Shown here one piece after another: positions 26,691-40,343 of a stretch of DNA of 64,000 bases. The stretch is taken from positions 164,740,928 through 164,804,927 of the forward strand of contig CM063510.1 in the NCBI GenBank assembly GCA_032207245.1. The letters are read 5' to 3'. The position numbers and the translations under genes were made by a program. The stretch is from Pardosa pseudoannulata. Its lineage: Eukaryota > Arthropoda > Arachnida > Araneae > Lycosidae. Numbering within the stretch: position 1 is the stretch's first letter; every line of letters starts with the position of its first letter. The notes beneath the pieces were generated by a model. It was not told the origin of the DNA. It did no database searches and worked only from the letters and a program-made list of their open reading frames with translations.

Positions 26691-27968
26691 AGCAGGACTT
26701 TTTAAGTAGAAAATGTATAAAAGTAACAACACCTAGAACGGAGGTAGAGTTGGAAAGTTCCTTCGTACCCAGTTGTCTCGGCTTTACTAGTTGTTACATT
26801 ATTGCGCGGACTCCTCTCAGGATCCTATATATTTCATCTTTACCTTTTCACTAACTGTACTGATAATTGGAATACTGACCACTAGGGGCTTATTAAGTGA
26901 GGAACCACTTCCTCCTTCTGCAATACGGTGAACTATTTAACAGTTGTTAATAATAGTTGTAGTTATTCTTGTGACTTAAGCTGGCAAGCTATGTAGACCA
27001 TATTTGCACAAAAGAAATAAAATATCACAGTCATTTCAGATATCATGGAAGAACACACGTGTTCAAATCTAAACGTTTCTTAGAAATTGAGAATTTATTT
27101 CGAGAGTACTACAGTTATTTCCCAGTATAATAGCCATAGATTTTCCACAGATCAGGAATTCGAACATAATCCTTGAATTTCTAGGTTTTCAGTTAAAATT
27201 ATAAGATTAAAAAATCAAAGGTTAATAACATGGCACACAACGTCCATTTTACATACTATGATGGCCTTTCACGTATTCGAACCCTGTCGCTGGCGTGGAA
27301 ACCTTTCAGTCTTCTCAAAGATAGACTGTACGTATCGAAACCGGTTCAATCATTCGTTGCGGAGATCTGATTGGAAAAGAACCTGATTAAGAAAAAAATA
27401 AGGAACTAAATTTCAAATAGCAGGAAACAATAGGATAATTTGGAGCGCTACAGTCTATTGTTTAGCTACACGAGATTTATTGAACCTGGAGAAATGGGTA
27501 ACAACTAGTGTGACATCACATACTTTGTTTAAAAACGTTCATCAATCATTAAAATTCAGAGGCATTTCCTTTGGTTTGGCGAATTTTTAATTGTAGTCAT
27601 TTTCTAATTAGATTTTAGAAAGTAAAAAATGAAGAGCATTTCTCCTTTTGATGTAGAAACTTTTCAAGCAATCAGCTTCGGATATACAGAAGATGACAAA
27701 TTGTTTTCAAATATCCTGACGTATATCCATTTTAAGTCATTTTATAAACTTGTAATAATAAGTGGGTGTAAAAATAATCAAAAAATTAAGAGATCAGGTT
27801 TAACAAGTTTCATACTTACCTTTCGAAATCTAGAAAAGTTGTCCAACCGAAAAGAGATTTGTAAGATATGTGCATTTGGAGCAGACACATATACTAATAA
27901 ATCCCCATTGGGTATATTTGGATAAGAAATTTATCAAACAAACGCTTTATTATAACAAATTAAATAAA
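26691..27968. other. No gene recognised
   Basis: Holds a partial SINE A around 27436-27505 and a 98-codon plus-strand frame at 27629-27925 with no recognised domain. The frame lacks supporting context and is left unannotated. Confidence 0.35.
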
Positions 27969-28186
27969 AATTGACTAAAATTTCTAACGATCATTTCACC
28001 CATTATTCAAATAATGACCAAAATTTCTAACGATTATTTCACCCATTAATAAAATAATGACTAAAATTTCTAACGATTATTTCACCCATTAATAAAATAA
28101 TGACTAAAATTTCTAACGATTATTTCACCCATGAATAAAATAATGACTAAAATTTCTAACGATTATTTCACCCATTAATAAAATAC
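27969..28186. repeat. 43-bp tandem repeat, five copies
   Basis: GACTAAAATTTCTAACGAT recurs at 27973, 28016, 28059, 28102 and 28145, a constant 43-base spacing, with few differences. Confidence 0.97.
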
Positions 28187-28494
28187 AGTTGATATGAAAA
28201 GCTCAACACACATTTTAAATAGTAACTAGCTGCTGCTCACCAGTCTTCGGTCTGAGTAAAAAATGCATTTAAATAACGTTTTAGAACCACTGCTGTGGAT
28301 AAATTCATTCATAAAAAATGTCAAATAAATCTCGGGTAAATTCTGATGAATATGATAGTTTATTAACAACACACAAACCCTGTTATAAATGTGTACGTTC
28401 ACTGTTTTGCCGGAAACTACAGAGTGAAGATGCTAAATACAAAGACTCTCTACCACATGAGTCAAATACCTTTATGTTATGCATATGCATGCTT

Positions 28495-29058
28495 TTAACC
28501 CCTTCCGGTATGATTTAATAATTAAAAACTGCATGAAATAACCATTTAATTTTTATTAAAAAACTTGTTTCATTTTACAATTCTTACATATTCTTAATTA
28601 AAATCCACTTTTTACATAGTGTTAAATAATATCAGAAACAGTAAAATTAAGAAAATATCAAAGCAAAACATTAATAAGGTATACAGATAATAGTCTTCAA
28701 GCTAGTGGTACTTTTCAAAACAAAGTGCAAAGGAATTCTTAATTGTTTACACCGCCAAGTAGTCTCACTTTTAATTGGATTCTTGTAACACACACGGCAT
28801 TTCTTAGTAGGTTTTCTTTTATTCTGACTCATTAATTTGGCAATGACTTGTACCAAGTAAACAATATGCAATAGTGACTTGTGATTTTCACAAGTGATAA
28901 AAGTGTTGCCAAATTCAGTACACTAGAAATTTTAAACTAAATTAATTACCATATTTAACAGTAACTTTAATCGCATGGCGATTGTAGCTCGTCATTGTGC
29001 GTCATGGAATGAAAAACTAATGACAAGTTAGACTCGTCATTTTACCGGAAGGGGTTAA
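28495..29058 (-). pseudogene. piggyBac-like element with transposase C-terminal remnant
   Basis: Perfect 12-bp inverted repeats CCCCTTCCGGTA flanked by TTAA on both sides. The minus strand near 28700-28860 reads KPTKKCRVCYKNPIKSETTW then RCKQLRIPLHF, which resembles the cysteine-rich zinc-ribbon at the C-terminus of piggyBac transposases (CxxC then ETTWxC); later cysteines are lost. The subterminal CTTGTGATTTTCACAAG is shared with the element at 42403. Confidence 0.83.
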
Positions 29059-29690
29059 TGTCTTTACTGTTAAAATTTATTTGAACTATATTTTTACTCC
29101 TTACATTCGTTTTTTATGTTTTCATGACATGTTTAAAATGCAAAAGAATTTTTTTATTGCATTCATTTTACGCTTCCTTTCTATAGTGTATAGTATAGAG
29201 GTTCCTTTTACGATGTACTGGAGCCCCAAGAAACGGTGAAAATAGAATTTTTTCCCCACCAACTTTTCCAATTTTTTTTCCCAAGATTTTCCGTATGATT
29301 AAAAAAAGATGTTTTCAAATCGAATTTATATAAAAAGGAAAAAAAAATTTAATTTTTTAATGTTAGTTCATGAAGTTGACAGGCAAAATTTCAAATTTCT
29401 AAATGTATAAAAACTTTTAGGGTTGTGCCAACGAACGAAATACACTCAAAAATTATTGAACTTTGTATTAAAAAATGATGACCATTTCTTAAGGATATGA
29501 AAGCTTTCAGAGGGCCAATCAATTTTAAAAATCATACAGCAAGCAAATTGGTCACTACCAACTGATATTCCTTATAAATAAAAATATTTCAAAATAACGT
29601 TGAAATAGATTCAATCAGTTGATTAAGGAAATTGAATGATCATTAATATTTCTACAAACTTTTGACAAACGCGTAAGACGTTAGCGAAGT
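29059..29690. other. No gene recognised
   Basis: AT-rich; nothing can be named. Confidence 0.4.
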
Positions 29691-31780
29691 AAAAGAATAA
29701 ATTGCTAAATAAAACGTAATGTATATGATTAAAATTTAAAAAGAAATGTGAAATTGGTTAATTATAGCCAAATTCTATGATGATAAATGAGGCTTCATAT
29801 TCACTGTCGTCTGATTAGTAACAAATGAATCAAACCGTTAACAAAATATATCGTAGTTTTAACGTGCTCTCTTAACCAAGTATCACTGAATAAAACGTAA
29901 TGTATAAGTTTAAAATTTAAAAACAAATTTTGAATTTGTTATTTATAAAGAATTTCTATGATGATAAATAGGACGCTTCATTTCCATTGTCATCTTATTA
30001 GTAACAAACAGATCAAAGAGTTAACTAAATCTGTTATACCGTAGTTTTAACGTGTTCTCTTAACCAAGTAAATGGATAAATCGCTAAATAAAACGTAACG
30101 TATATGATTAAAAGTCAAAAAGAAATGTTGAATTAGTTATTTATAAAGAAACTATGATAAATATGAGGCTTCATTTCCACTGTCATCTGATTAGTAACAA
30201 ATGAATCAAAGCGTTAACAACTAAATTTGTTATATCATAGTTTTAACGTGCTCTCTTAACTTAAACATTTCTTAAAATTTTTGAAACTGTCATATGCTAA
30301 CAAAATTTGTAATGTTCTTTCATTCTTAAATGGCTATTGGTTTAGAAATTAATAGTCATTTTAAAAAAATGACCAAAATGTAACGAGACTCATTGAGTTT
30401 ACGTTTGTTAACACAAATATCTGTCGTGAATCTGTTAATAGACATAAAATTAAAAAAAAACCTCTTGCTAAAAGCATTTATACCTGTATAAACACTAAAA
30501 AATTTAGACTGTAAATGTATTATATACTTATCTATAGAAAACAAACATTTAACTTTGTAATTAAACTAGAATGCACACGTAAAGCAAACATACAGTTCAT
30601 CACGTAAACTCGTTAGAAAAACAGCAAAATGTATCTAAACGTTCAATTCTCAAGGGGCATGACACTCGTTTATAAAAGAAAACCATTATTGCAGTAAATA
30701 TTGGAATTGATTTGTAATTTAGAACAGAGTTAAAGCAGTTAAGAAGAATAAAGTCTAATTTAGTTATTTAGTTTCTTTTAAACCTGTAAAATGCTTTAAT
30801 AATCTGCATCTCAAGTCTACTACAGATGTGTTCTATAAATTCTTTCTACGTAAATCTGTGCAGAGATTTTTAGATACCTCTAGAATTATATTTTATACAA
30901 AAAGAAATGGATGCAGTTAAATATAATGCATTTTGACAGATTTACAATTTGTGTAACAAAATATAGAGTAAACAAACGGATCAAAGGGTTAACTAAATCT
31001 GTGAGATCGGAGTTTTAACGTGTTCTTTTAACTTAAATATTTCTTAAAAATTTTAAAACAGTAATATGCTAACAAAATTAGTAAAGTTCTTTCATTTTTA
31101 AATGGCTATTAGTTTACAGATTAATGGTTATTTAAAAAAAATGGCCAAGATGTAACGAGACTCATTGACATTACGTTTGTTAACACGAATATCTGTCTTG
31201 AATCTGTTAATAGACAAAATTTAAAAAAAAAAAAAACCTCTTGATAAAAGCATTTATAATTGTACAAACACTTAAAAAATACAGACTGTAAACTCATTGA
31301 TATCTACTTATCTATAGAATACAAACATTTAACCTTGTAATTGAACTAGAATGCACACGTAAAGCAAATATACAATTCGTCACGTAAACTCGTTAGAAAA
31401 ATAGCAAAATGTATCTAAACGTTCAATTTTAATGGGGCATGACACTCGTTTTAAAAGAAAACCATTATTACAGTAAATGTTGGAATTTATTTGTAATTTA
31501 GAATCGAGTTTAAAGCAGTTAAGAAGAATAAAGTCAAATTTAGTTATTTAGTTTCTTTTAAACCTGTAAAATGCTTTTATAATCTTTGAATCTCAAGACT
31601 ACCACACATTGTTCTATTAATGCTTTCTACTTAAATCGGTGCAGGAATTTTTCTATACCTCTAGAATTGTATTTTACATTAAAAAAATTGACACAGTAAA
31701 ATACAATGCATTTAGACAGATTAAACATTTGTGTGTAACAAAATATAGAGTCAACTTTATACTTACTTTTCCATTCGCAG
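29690..31780. repeat. Higher-order tandem repeat (about 185-bp and 772-bp units)
   Basis: Three consecutive 180-190-bp units carry AATAAAACGTAATGTAT, GTAACAAATGAATCAAA and TTTTAACGTGCTCTCTTAAC. From 30241 a longer unit begins and repeats at 31013, a 772-base period, with shared GGGGCATGACACTCGTTT and AAGCAGTTAAGAAGAATAAA. Confidence 0.9.
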
Positions 31781-32490
31781 TTTTACCTTATAGAACCTGA
31801 CAGAAAATTCGTAAACATAATTTAACGCTTGAATCTTCAACACAAAGTAAGACTAAAACACAGTTTGTAATGCTTAGAATTTCAAAGACAACAAAACACA
31901 GGTAAAAGACATTTATAGTTTCCATTTGCTAAGAAATGCTATAAGTTATACGCAAGAGTAACTTTTAAAATGGAGAAAATACAGATATAAGTTTATTTTA
32001 CATACATGTTTATAAATGCGAGAACTCAATGACCTAATTAAAACAATTCGACATTCTAAAAGCAAAGCCCGTTCAATTTACTTCGTTGTGTTAAATTGTA
32101 AAACAGTATAAGAATTCACAAAATTTATAAAAAGAATTATTTACCTTAAGTGCCCGTCAGATAGTCAACCATTGAAAACGCCGTGTTTCAAAGTCTGAGA
32201 ACCCTGTAGCTATAACTATGGTGGAGCTATCAACTCTCGACAATCTAAACGCCCAGCCACACTATGGTCCACTGTTAGCCATTACCACCGTCTGGAGAGG
32301 GTATGGCTTACCGAGGTCGACGATAAAATGGCCTTGGTGTAGAATGTCTTCGAAAGCGGCTTTTCCCTACAGATCAAAGACAACCAGCATGCGCCACCAA
32401 AGTGCGCAATAGATTCTATTGATGCATACACGCTCTCTGTTCATTTAGTGGCCCAATGAGTGGATGCAATGCGTGAACCATCTTTCTAGG
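31781..32490. other. No gene recognised
   Basis: CACACTATGGTCCACTG near 32262 is the inverse of the ATAGTGTGG motif of the next repeat. Otherwise nothing. Confidence 0.4.
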
Positions 32491-32752
32491 TAGCCATCAG
32501 AACCAATAGTGAAGTGGTGAACCATAGTGTGGAGGCTACATAATAAGTGATTGCGTCAGAAAAGTCATGACGCCATTCACTATCAAGAAATACTAGCCAT
32601 CAAAACCAGTGGAGGTTCTAGGCATAGATAGCTAGTATCTATCAAGAAATACTAGCCATCAGAACCAGTAGTGGAGTGGTGAACCATAGTGTGGAGGCTA
32701 CATAATAAGTGATTGCGTCAGAAAAATCATGACGTCATTCACTATCAAGAAA
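32491..32752. repeat. Direct duplication, 162-bp period
   Basis: TAGCCATCAGAACCA and TGTGGAGGCTACATAATAAG recur at 32491 and 32653 onward, ending GACG(C/T)CATTCACTATCAAG. Confidence 0.93.
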
Positions 32753-33310
32753 CACTCACTCATTCAAATAAGTCAAGTTGAATCTCTTTTCAAAAGTTAA
32801 AGCAACCAAATTTATATTTTTCTATAGCTTTTTCTTCACTGCTGAATCGAGAACAACTCGAGAGGTTTGGCAACAAATGAGTTGTTTAGAGCTTGCTATT
32901 GTCCATTTAAACAATATTTAGAAATAAACACTATCAAAAAAAGTTCAAAGCACTTTATAAAAACCATTTTTGTCTAAAAAAAATAGAACAAAGGCCTGAT
33001 CTTACCGAGTTTAACTACTCATTTAGTTATAGCGAATTTGAGGAAATCGTAAAATCAATGTTAAGATTACACAGAGTTCAATTGTATGTCGTTTAATCTA
33101 CGGTTATTTCTAATCAACTGTTATGCAATTCATCCTCGATTTGTCACACGCACTTTTTTATTTTAAGAAGAGATGGTATTATTAGGATAAAAATAAATTT
33201 AGAATTTTTTTTATTAGAACCATTCTCACGTTTATAGTCTTTTTAAAAGGTACACGTTTCTTTTTGTTGTTATACATTTTACATACATGACAAGCAAGAA
33301 ATGTGACAAT
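32753..33310. other. No gene recognised
   Basis: AT-rich spacer. Confidence 0.4.
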
Positions 33311-33450
33311 AAACGATTTATGCAGTACACATCTCAACTTATGACTATTTTGGCTTTCGTTTCACACGGAAGGGCAAGCATATTTGGCTATCGTAAATAT
33401 AAATATGAATTAGAAGGGCATTAAAGTAGGTCGTGACTTTGCGTGAAATC
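33311..33450 (+). repeat. 150-bp repeat C, copy 3
   Basis: Similar to 18675-18830 (TGGCTTTCGTTTCACACGGA, GAAGGGCATTAAAGTAGGTC) and ends GCGTGAAATC. Confidence 0.7.
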
Positions 33451-33474
33451 CCCTAATGGGGCTTAGGCCCTTAC

Positions 33475-33609
33475 TCTGGACGTTGCGGTTCCTTTCGAAC
33501 CTCTTTTTGTGACGTGTTTTGACGTCAGCTTGTCATTATGTGAGCAAATGATCAAGCTGACGTCAAAGTGACGTCACAACGAAGGTTCGAAACGAACCGC
33601 AAATCCAGA
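33475..33609. mobile_element. Foldback element 1
   Basis: TCTGGACGTTGCGGTTC to CAGCTTG is mirrored by CAAGCTGACG to GAACCGCAAATCCAGA; the arms span almost the whole element. It contains TGACGTCA at 33520, 33558 and 33569. Confidence 0.88.
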
Positions 33610-33617
33610 CTGACCTC

Positions 33618-33763
33618 TTACTCTGACGTTAAGAGTCGGTTAGCACGTTCGTTGTGACGTCACTTTGACGTCAGCTTGATCATTTGGTAGCATAATGTCT
33701 GCAAACTGACGTCAAAGTGACATCACAACGAACGTGCGAACCCACTCTCAACGGTCAGAGTAA
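33618..33763. mobile_element. Foldback element 2
   Basis: TTACTCTGACGTTAAGAGT is mirrored by ACTCTCAACGGTCAGAGTAA, with a long inner stem. TGACGTCA occurs at 33655, 33666 and 33707. The core is shared with the neighbouring foldback in inverted arrangement. Confidence 0.88.
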
Positions 33764-33950
33764 GTCCTAATTACATGAAAGACTTTCATCCAAAATTAAA
33801 AATTAACCCTATTTTTCACGCTCTTATTAAAAATTGTGTCACACATAACTTACAGAATTTTCCGCTGTATAAAAGATATTTAAATAAATCTTTCCGTACA
33901 AATCTTCCAGATGTATAACGATTTCCCCCCATAGATTAACACAATAGCTT

Positions 33951-34137
33951 AGTTTGTGGAGCTATGGTCTAATGTTTTGCTAAGCGAGATCGAGACCTAC
34001 TGCTTAAAGTCGATTCCGAACATCCATGCTAGAACGGAATTCGAACCCGTGAACTATTCTATACCGGAGTACACGGCGGATCACCGTGGACTCCGGTATA
34101 GAATACCATCACCCTACCATTCGGTCATCGTTCAGCA
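33951..34137 (-). mobile_element. SINE A, degenerate, with internal palindrome
   Basis: Body and head are recognisable (GAGACCTACTGCTTAAAGTC, GGAATTCGAACCCGTGAAC). Where other copies read a single ACTCCGGTACC, this one has ATTCTATACCGGAGT, a short spacer and ACTCCGGTATAGAAT. Confidence 0.8.
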
Positions 34138-34637
34138 TAGATTAATATGAAGCTGGAAAATCCAACACAGCCGGTACTCAAACACTTTAACGTAAATACA
34201 TATTTCATAAGGTACAAGAGAGTTTTTCGTTTCTATGTAATTTGTTAATAAACTGAAAAGCCCAAATATTATGCTCCTTAAAAATGACTTCTTCACTAGC
34301 TGTGAAGAGTGAAGTTTCAGGTATTTAGGAAACTAATCCTGTTATATCTGACAGAAAATTTATTAAAACTCTTTATGGTTGATACTTTTTTATAAGCTAA
34401 TATATTAATGAAATGTGTGCATTGATTATGGTGAAACAATAGGTGCTGGTCCTGTTGCGAAAAGTAGAGCTCCAAATGAAACAAGACTCAAACTGTTTAT
34501 ACATGTAAAATATTGTTTCTAGATATCTAAAACAAAATTTGTACGTGCATGTTCAAAAAAGACTAAACAATAATATATTTTTATAGAGATACAATTTAAA
34601 GCTGATATATTTTTTTTGTAAATTATATAGAACATAT
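34138..34637. other. No gene recognised
   Basis: AT-rich spacer ending in a short (GTT)n stretch at 34641-34655. Confidence 0.4.
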
Positions 34638-34996
34638 AGTTGTTGTTGTTGTTGTTTCTCATACCACTTGGACAAACGAAGCATGATAGCCAGCTGGATA
34701 TTCGATTTAAGGCTAAGGAGTGTGCCTTTCGTTTTAACGAGCGTTTTAAGGTGAAATAACGACTTTGCTCATGTGGGTCCTCGTAATATTGAAGCAGGGA
34801 CCAAGCAGAAGACCCATAGACTTGATGTCTGCCACCCCCAGAGGTACTGATGGAAAGAACTTGGAGGACATTGTGACCACAAACATATTTTAAGTGCCTC
34901 AGTCACCTTTAACGAACACGATCGTCTCGGGTTCCGAACCCGCAACCTCTCAGTTACGTGATCGTTGCCTTTACCGACTGAGCTACCGCGGTTCTA
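34638..34996 (-). mobile_element. tRNA-derived SINE, family B (best copy)
   Basis: Minus strand: CGCGGTAGCTCAGTCGG (A box), then AGAGGTTGCGGGTTCGGAAC (B box), then GTGACTGAGGCACTTAAAAT, GTCACAATGTCCTCCAAGTT and GCTTGGTCCCTGCTTCAATA. This is a typical tRNA head plus body, about 350 bp. Confidence 0.9.
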
Positions 34997-35010
34997 TAAC
35001 ATATAGTAAT

Positions 35011-36036
<1,026 letters not shown>

Positions 36037-36122
<86 letters not shown>
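36037..36122. repeat. (TA)n microsatellite
   Basis: Uninterrupted TA. Confidence 0.98.
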
Positions 36123-36123
<1 letters not shown>

Positions 36124-36840
36124 CATATAGCGTTATGTGTATCTAGTACAAAATATTTTGCAACGATCACTTCCATAGTATTTGGATTAGAGCAAGACAC
36201 ATTTTATTTTAGACTCAATTTTTCAAAACCAAAATAGAGTCTATAAAAAAGGAATGTTTGAGAGTCGCCTTTATTATTCTGGAGAACATTTGTAGGGTTG
36301 GGAATTTAGATGTTACAACAGAATAGATGGTAACAGAAAGAAATCGTCAGACATTTAGTTGATGTTCAGTTTACAGCAACTGATTTTTCAGTAGCAATGC
36401 TCTTGTTTGTGAATATTTTTACAAAACAGGTTTCGGGAAAATCATTTCTCCCAAGGCTTCAATGTCCTCTTAAACTTTTTAGAGTGCTCAGGAAATTTAA
36501 TTTGTTTTTAAGTCCACCCAACTCCTATGGAACGATTACCCAAAATTTAGCAAAATTTTAAATTATTTACTTACAAAATTTTACAATTTATAAAGTGTGT
36601 GTATGTGGTCTTTTCCATTCAACCTCACTCGCTCTTTAGGTATTTGTGTCTTTCAAAGCCAGAAGTTTTTCACGAGAATCAGAAATAAATCGGGAATACA
36701 AAATTGAGAAAAACCTATCTCCCACAAAAAAAAAACAAAGAAATTCACATATGTTTTAAAGGGTGTTTTTCTGGAACTTAGTTTAAAATAAAGGAAGCCA
36801 AGGATCCTTTTTTAAAGGATCTTACTATTTCAAATAGTTT
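36123..36840. other. No gene recognised
   Basis: AT-rich; no feature can be supported. Confidence 0.4.
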
Positions 36841-37326
36841 TTAACATTATGTGCGGGTACATTTCGCAGCGAAATTGTACCGGGAGCGGGCGTTTTGTGC
36901 ATAAATTTAGTTATTCAGTTACATCTCAATAGATCGAAAATTATTTCCTTTTTTAACCAACTTTTCGTATTTTATATTGAACTATATAAACAAATATATA
37001 AATAACAACCATAAGATTTTTGTAGACAAACAATATATTTACTAGTTAAATTTATAATAGTATCGCAAATGTGAAAAATCAAATAGAAATAGTAGTGTAT
37101 GGTTTCAATTTTTTCTCGTTCTGTGGTTCCGCATGGACTGATGTAAAATCTAGTTTATATTTGTCCAAATTTTTCCAGAATCTATGTAGTAGACAAAAAC
37201 TTCGTTTTTCTAAGTATATACCGTTATTTTTGTACCCACAAACAAACCCGTACTAGTACGTGACCCGCGCTCAAGTATCAATGGTCAGAAAAAGTACTAG
37301 TACGTGTCCCACATACAATGTGTTAA
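36841..37326. mobile_element. 486-bp TTAA-bounded element
   Basis: TTAACATTATGTGCGGGTAC at the left. The right end, reversed, is TTAACACATTGTATGTGGGA. Subterminal TACTAGTACGTG occurs twice near the right end. The size matches the 484- and 488-bp elements at 42403 and 51508. Confidence 0.6.
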
Positions 37327-38410
37327 AAACTTTAGATGACCTTTCAAATCCTGTTTTTTTTTCATTCTCCCCCCCTAAAAGTTTAAATTTTGAACTCATA
37401 TATATATATACACAAAAATTAAAACTAAATATAATAAAACTAAAGGGAAAAATATTAAAAAGTTCTGAGCTTTTTGCACGATATTTGCCAATTCAACGGT
37501 ACACTATGCGTTTCAATGTAATAATTTTAAATAGTACCTAATCTAGAAATCTGAAGTAGTTAAAGACTGCTAGTATCTTTGCAATATCACTTACACTAAT
37601 GACGGTTTAGCTGGACCAGTACTGTTATCGTCTCTCTCTGATGGACTCCCTGGGACTTCTCTCTAGTTCAATCTCTCATTTAAAGTTATATTATATAAAT
37701 CGTTCATTAGACTGATAATGAACTTCAGCTATAAGGTACGCTTTGAGATTAGAATGGATTATCTATGTTTAAGACATCTGAATCATGCCTTATCCGTTTA
37801 ATATTATATTACGCTTATTTAATGACTTAGTTTAAATACCTAACCCAGTCTCGCACAAGATTCCAATAATAATACAGCTTTAGGTTACGATACTTATGCC
37901 AACCATATGCAAATGTGCATGAGAAAAAGATCGAATCAAGACAAGGTTGGCTATTTTGCGTAAATGGCTTTTTAATCAATTTTGTTCCTACTGAATGAAT
38001 CATATGCGCATGTGTCCATTTATATATTATCTTTTCAGCCAATCTCGTATTTGCGCAATGTCCAGTTTCTGGATGTCTTTCCTACATAAATCTGTATTGC
38101 TGGTAGAGTACATTCTTTACCCCTCCTTCATTCAGCTAGTCGTTCTGGATAAATATAATAAACTTAATACAACAGTATTATTATCTCTATCAACTGTCAT
38201 AAATTCCATGTCTTTCAGATTCCTTTGAATATCACAGATACTTTACACTATCCGAGAAATAGCGACAAATGGCGCGAAACTGCCGAAGTTTTCTCGGGAA
38301 AGTATATCTCATTGGGAGAAAGGGCAAATTAAATATTACGTATTGGATGAACCGATTTTAGGTTTCACGGAATTGAAATACCATTTGTTCTCATGCCAGA
38401 ACTGAATTTG
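37327..38410. other. No gene recognised
   Basis: About 1.1 kb without coding or TE signature. Confidence 0.4.
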
Positions 38411-38539
38411 GGCGTCACCAGGGCCGTAACTAGGTTCTTTAGCACCCGTGGCAAAAAAAAAACTAGTCTGCGCCCCTGGCACCAAATATAGTGAGAAAAT
38501 ACATAAACGTGTGTGTGTGTGAGACAGAGAGAGAGAGAG

Positions 38540-38968
<429 letters not shown>

Positions 38969-39568
38969 GAATGAACTGACAAAATATTTTGTTAACTCTT
39001 AAAATGTTCCTAGAATATTAAATTTTTAAAAAAATTCTATTCTTCCTTATTAATACTTAAATATTTTTTAATACATTAGGGGTATTATTTTGCTGATAAA
39101 CTAAATAATGTATTTGAGGGGAATATTTTTTTATTTAAACATTGAATTTTCATAAAAAAGTTGACAAATTTCTTAATTCAAATTTAGTTTTAATAACTTT
39201 AATAAATTCAAAACGAATACCTGGAATTATATTAAGACCTATTAGGAGTGTTTGGTAAACACTGTGTAAGAATCTATAACAAGTTTAGTCTCGAGAAGCA
39301 TTTTGAAAAATAAGAAATTTCGTAAAAATAATTTTTAAACACACTGGATTTTATAATAATTAAAGGTATTTTTCAACTTTTCCTTATTTCTATTTGGAAC
39401 GAATTGTCCTCTTTCAGATCCCATTTTTCTCAGGGTGCAGCGCCCCTAATACTGACGCCTCTAAGAGATGTGCCCATGACAAATGCCACCTTTACCATGC
39501 CCTAGTTATGGCTCTGGGCGTCACAGTCAAGGGGTTAAAAATCAACATGTCCAAACCTTCATCTACAT

Positions 39569-40343
39569 CAGGGGTGAGCAAATACTTTTAAGCGCGTGCC
39601 AAAATGAAAATTTCAAAATGTCTCCCGGGCTGGAGGATTATACCGAATACGCTGGGCACATGCGATTGTTTTGGGTGGAGTTTTTTCCCTGCCCAAGAAA
39701 TTTTTTTGACAAAAACACTATAAGTATCATTTTAAAGCATTTGGACAGAGAATAAAATAATGACAATTAATAAAAGATAATAGTAATAATAAATTGTCTT
39801 ACTTAGGTGTATATGTGTGAACCATTTGTGCCCAGTAAAATATGTCACTTAATTTTTAAACAAATATGATCCATTATATTAAATTAATGGTCATTAAATA
39901 AATCAATGTAAGATTTTTTTATATTTATTTATATCTTAATGATACAAATTATTTTATTTTGATCACAGTTATTACATTTTTATATTTATATTACATCTTG
40001 TAAATATAATAGCGAATATAATTATAAAAAGGAAAGACAAACATCAAATCTTAAAATAGAATAGTTTTAGTTAATGCGAAACATGAAATATGGAATGTTC
40101 ATTTGATATTATTTCTTCAAAATTTGAATACAAATCAGATGTAGCAATCCTTAATACCGAGTGTAGATTTTCGTCAAATTATAATACTCTCTATTATTTA
40201 TATATTTTTCATTATTCATATGTACATTACGCATACAAATACTGTTTATTTCAACAAAATCGCATATCAGAGAATAAAAAAATTGCATGCAGGATTTTTC
40301 AAGGGCCAGATCTGTCCTGCGGGCCAGCTTTTGCCCACGTCTG
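39569..40343. mobile_element. hAT element, non-autonomous
   Basis: CAGGGGTGAGCAAATA at the left and CTTTTGCCCACGTCTG at the right form classic hAT ends. 8-bp flanks ATCTACAT (39561) and ACCTACAT (40344) differ by one base. No transposase frame is left. Confidence 0.85.

Noticed and set aside
27969..28186. CRISPR-like regular repeats
   Set aside because: The repeats are contiguous 43-bp units without spacers, in a eukaryotic genome.
34938..34992. Possible tRNA gene on the minus strand
   Set aside because: It is the head of SINE family B, continuous with a body shared with copies at 21204, 5818 and 49585.
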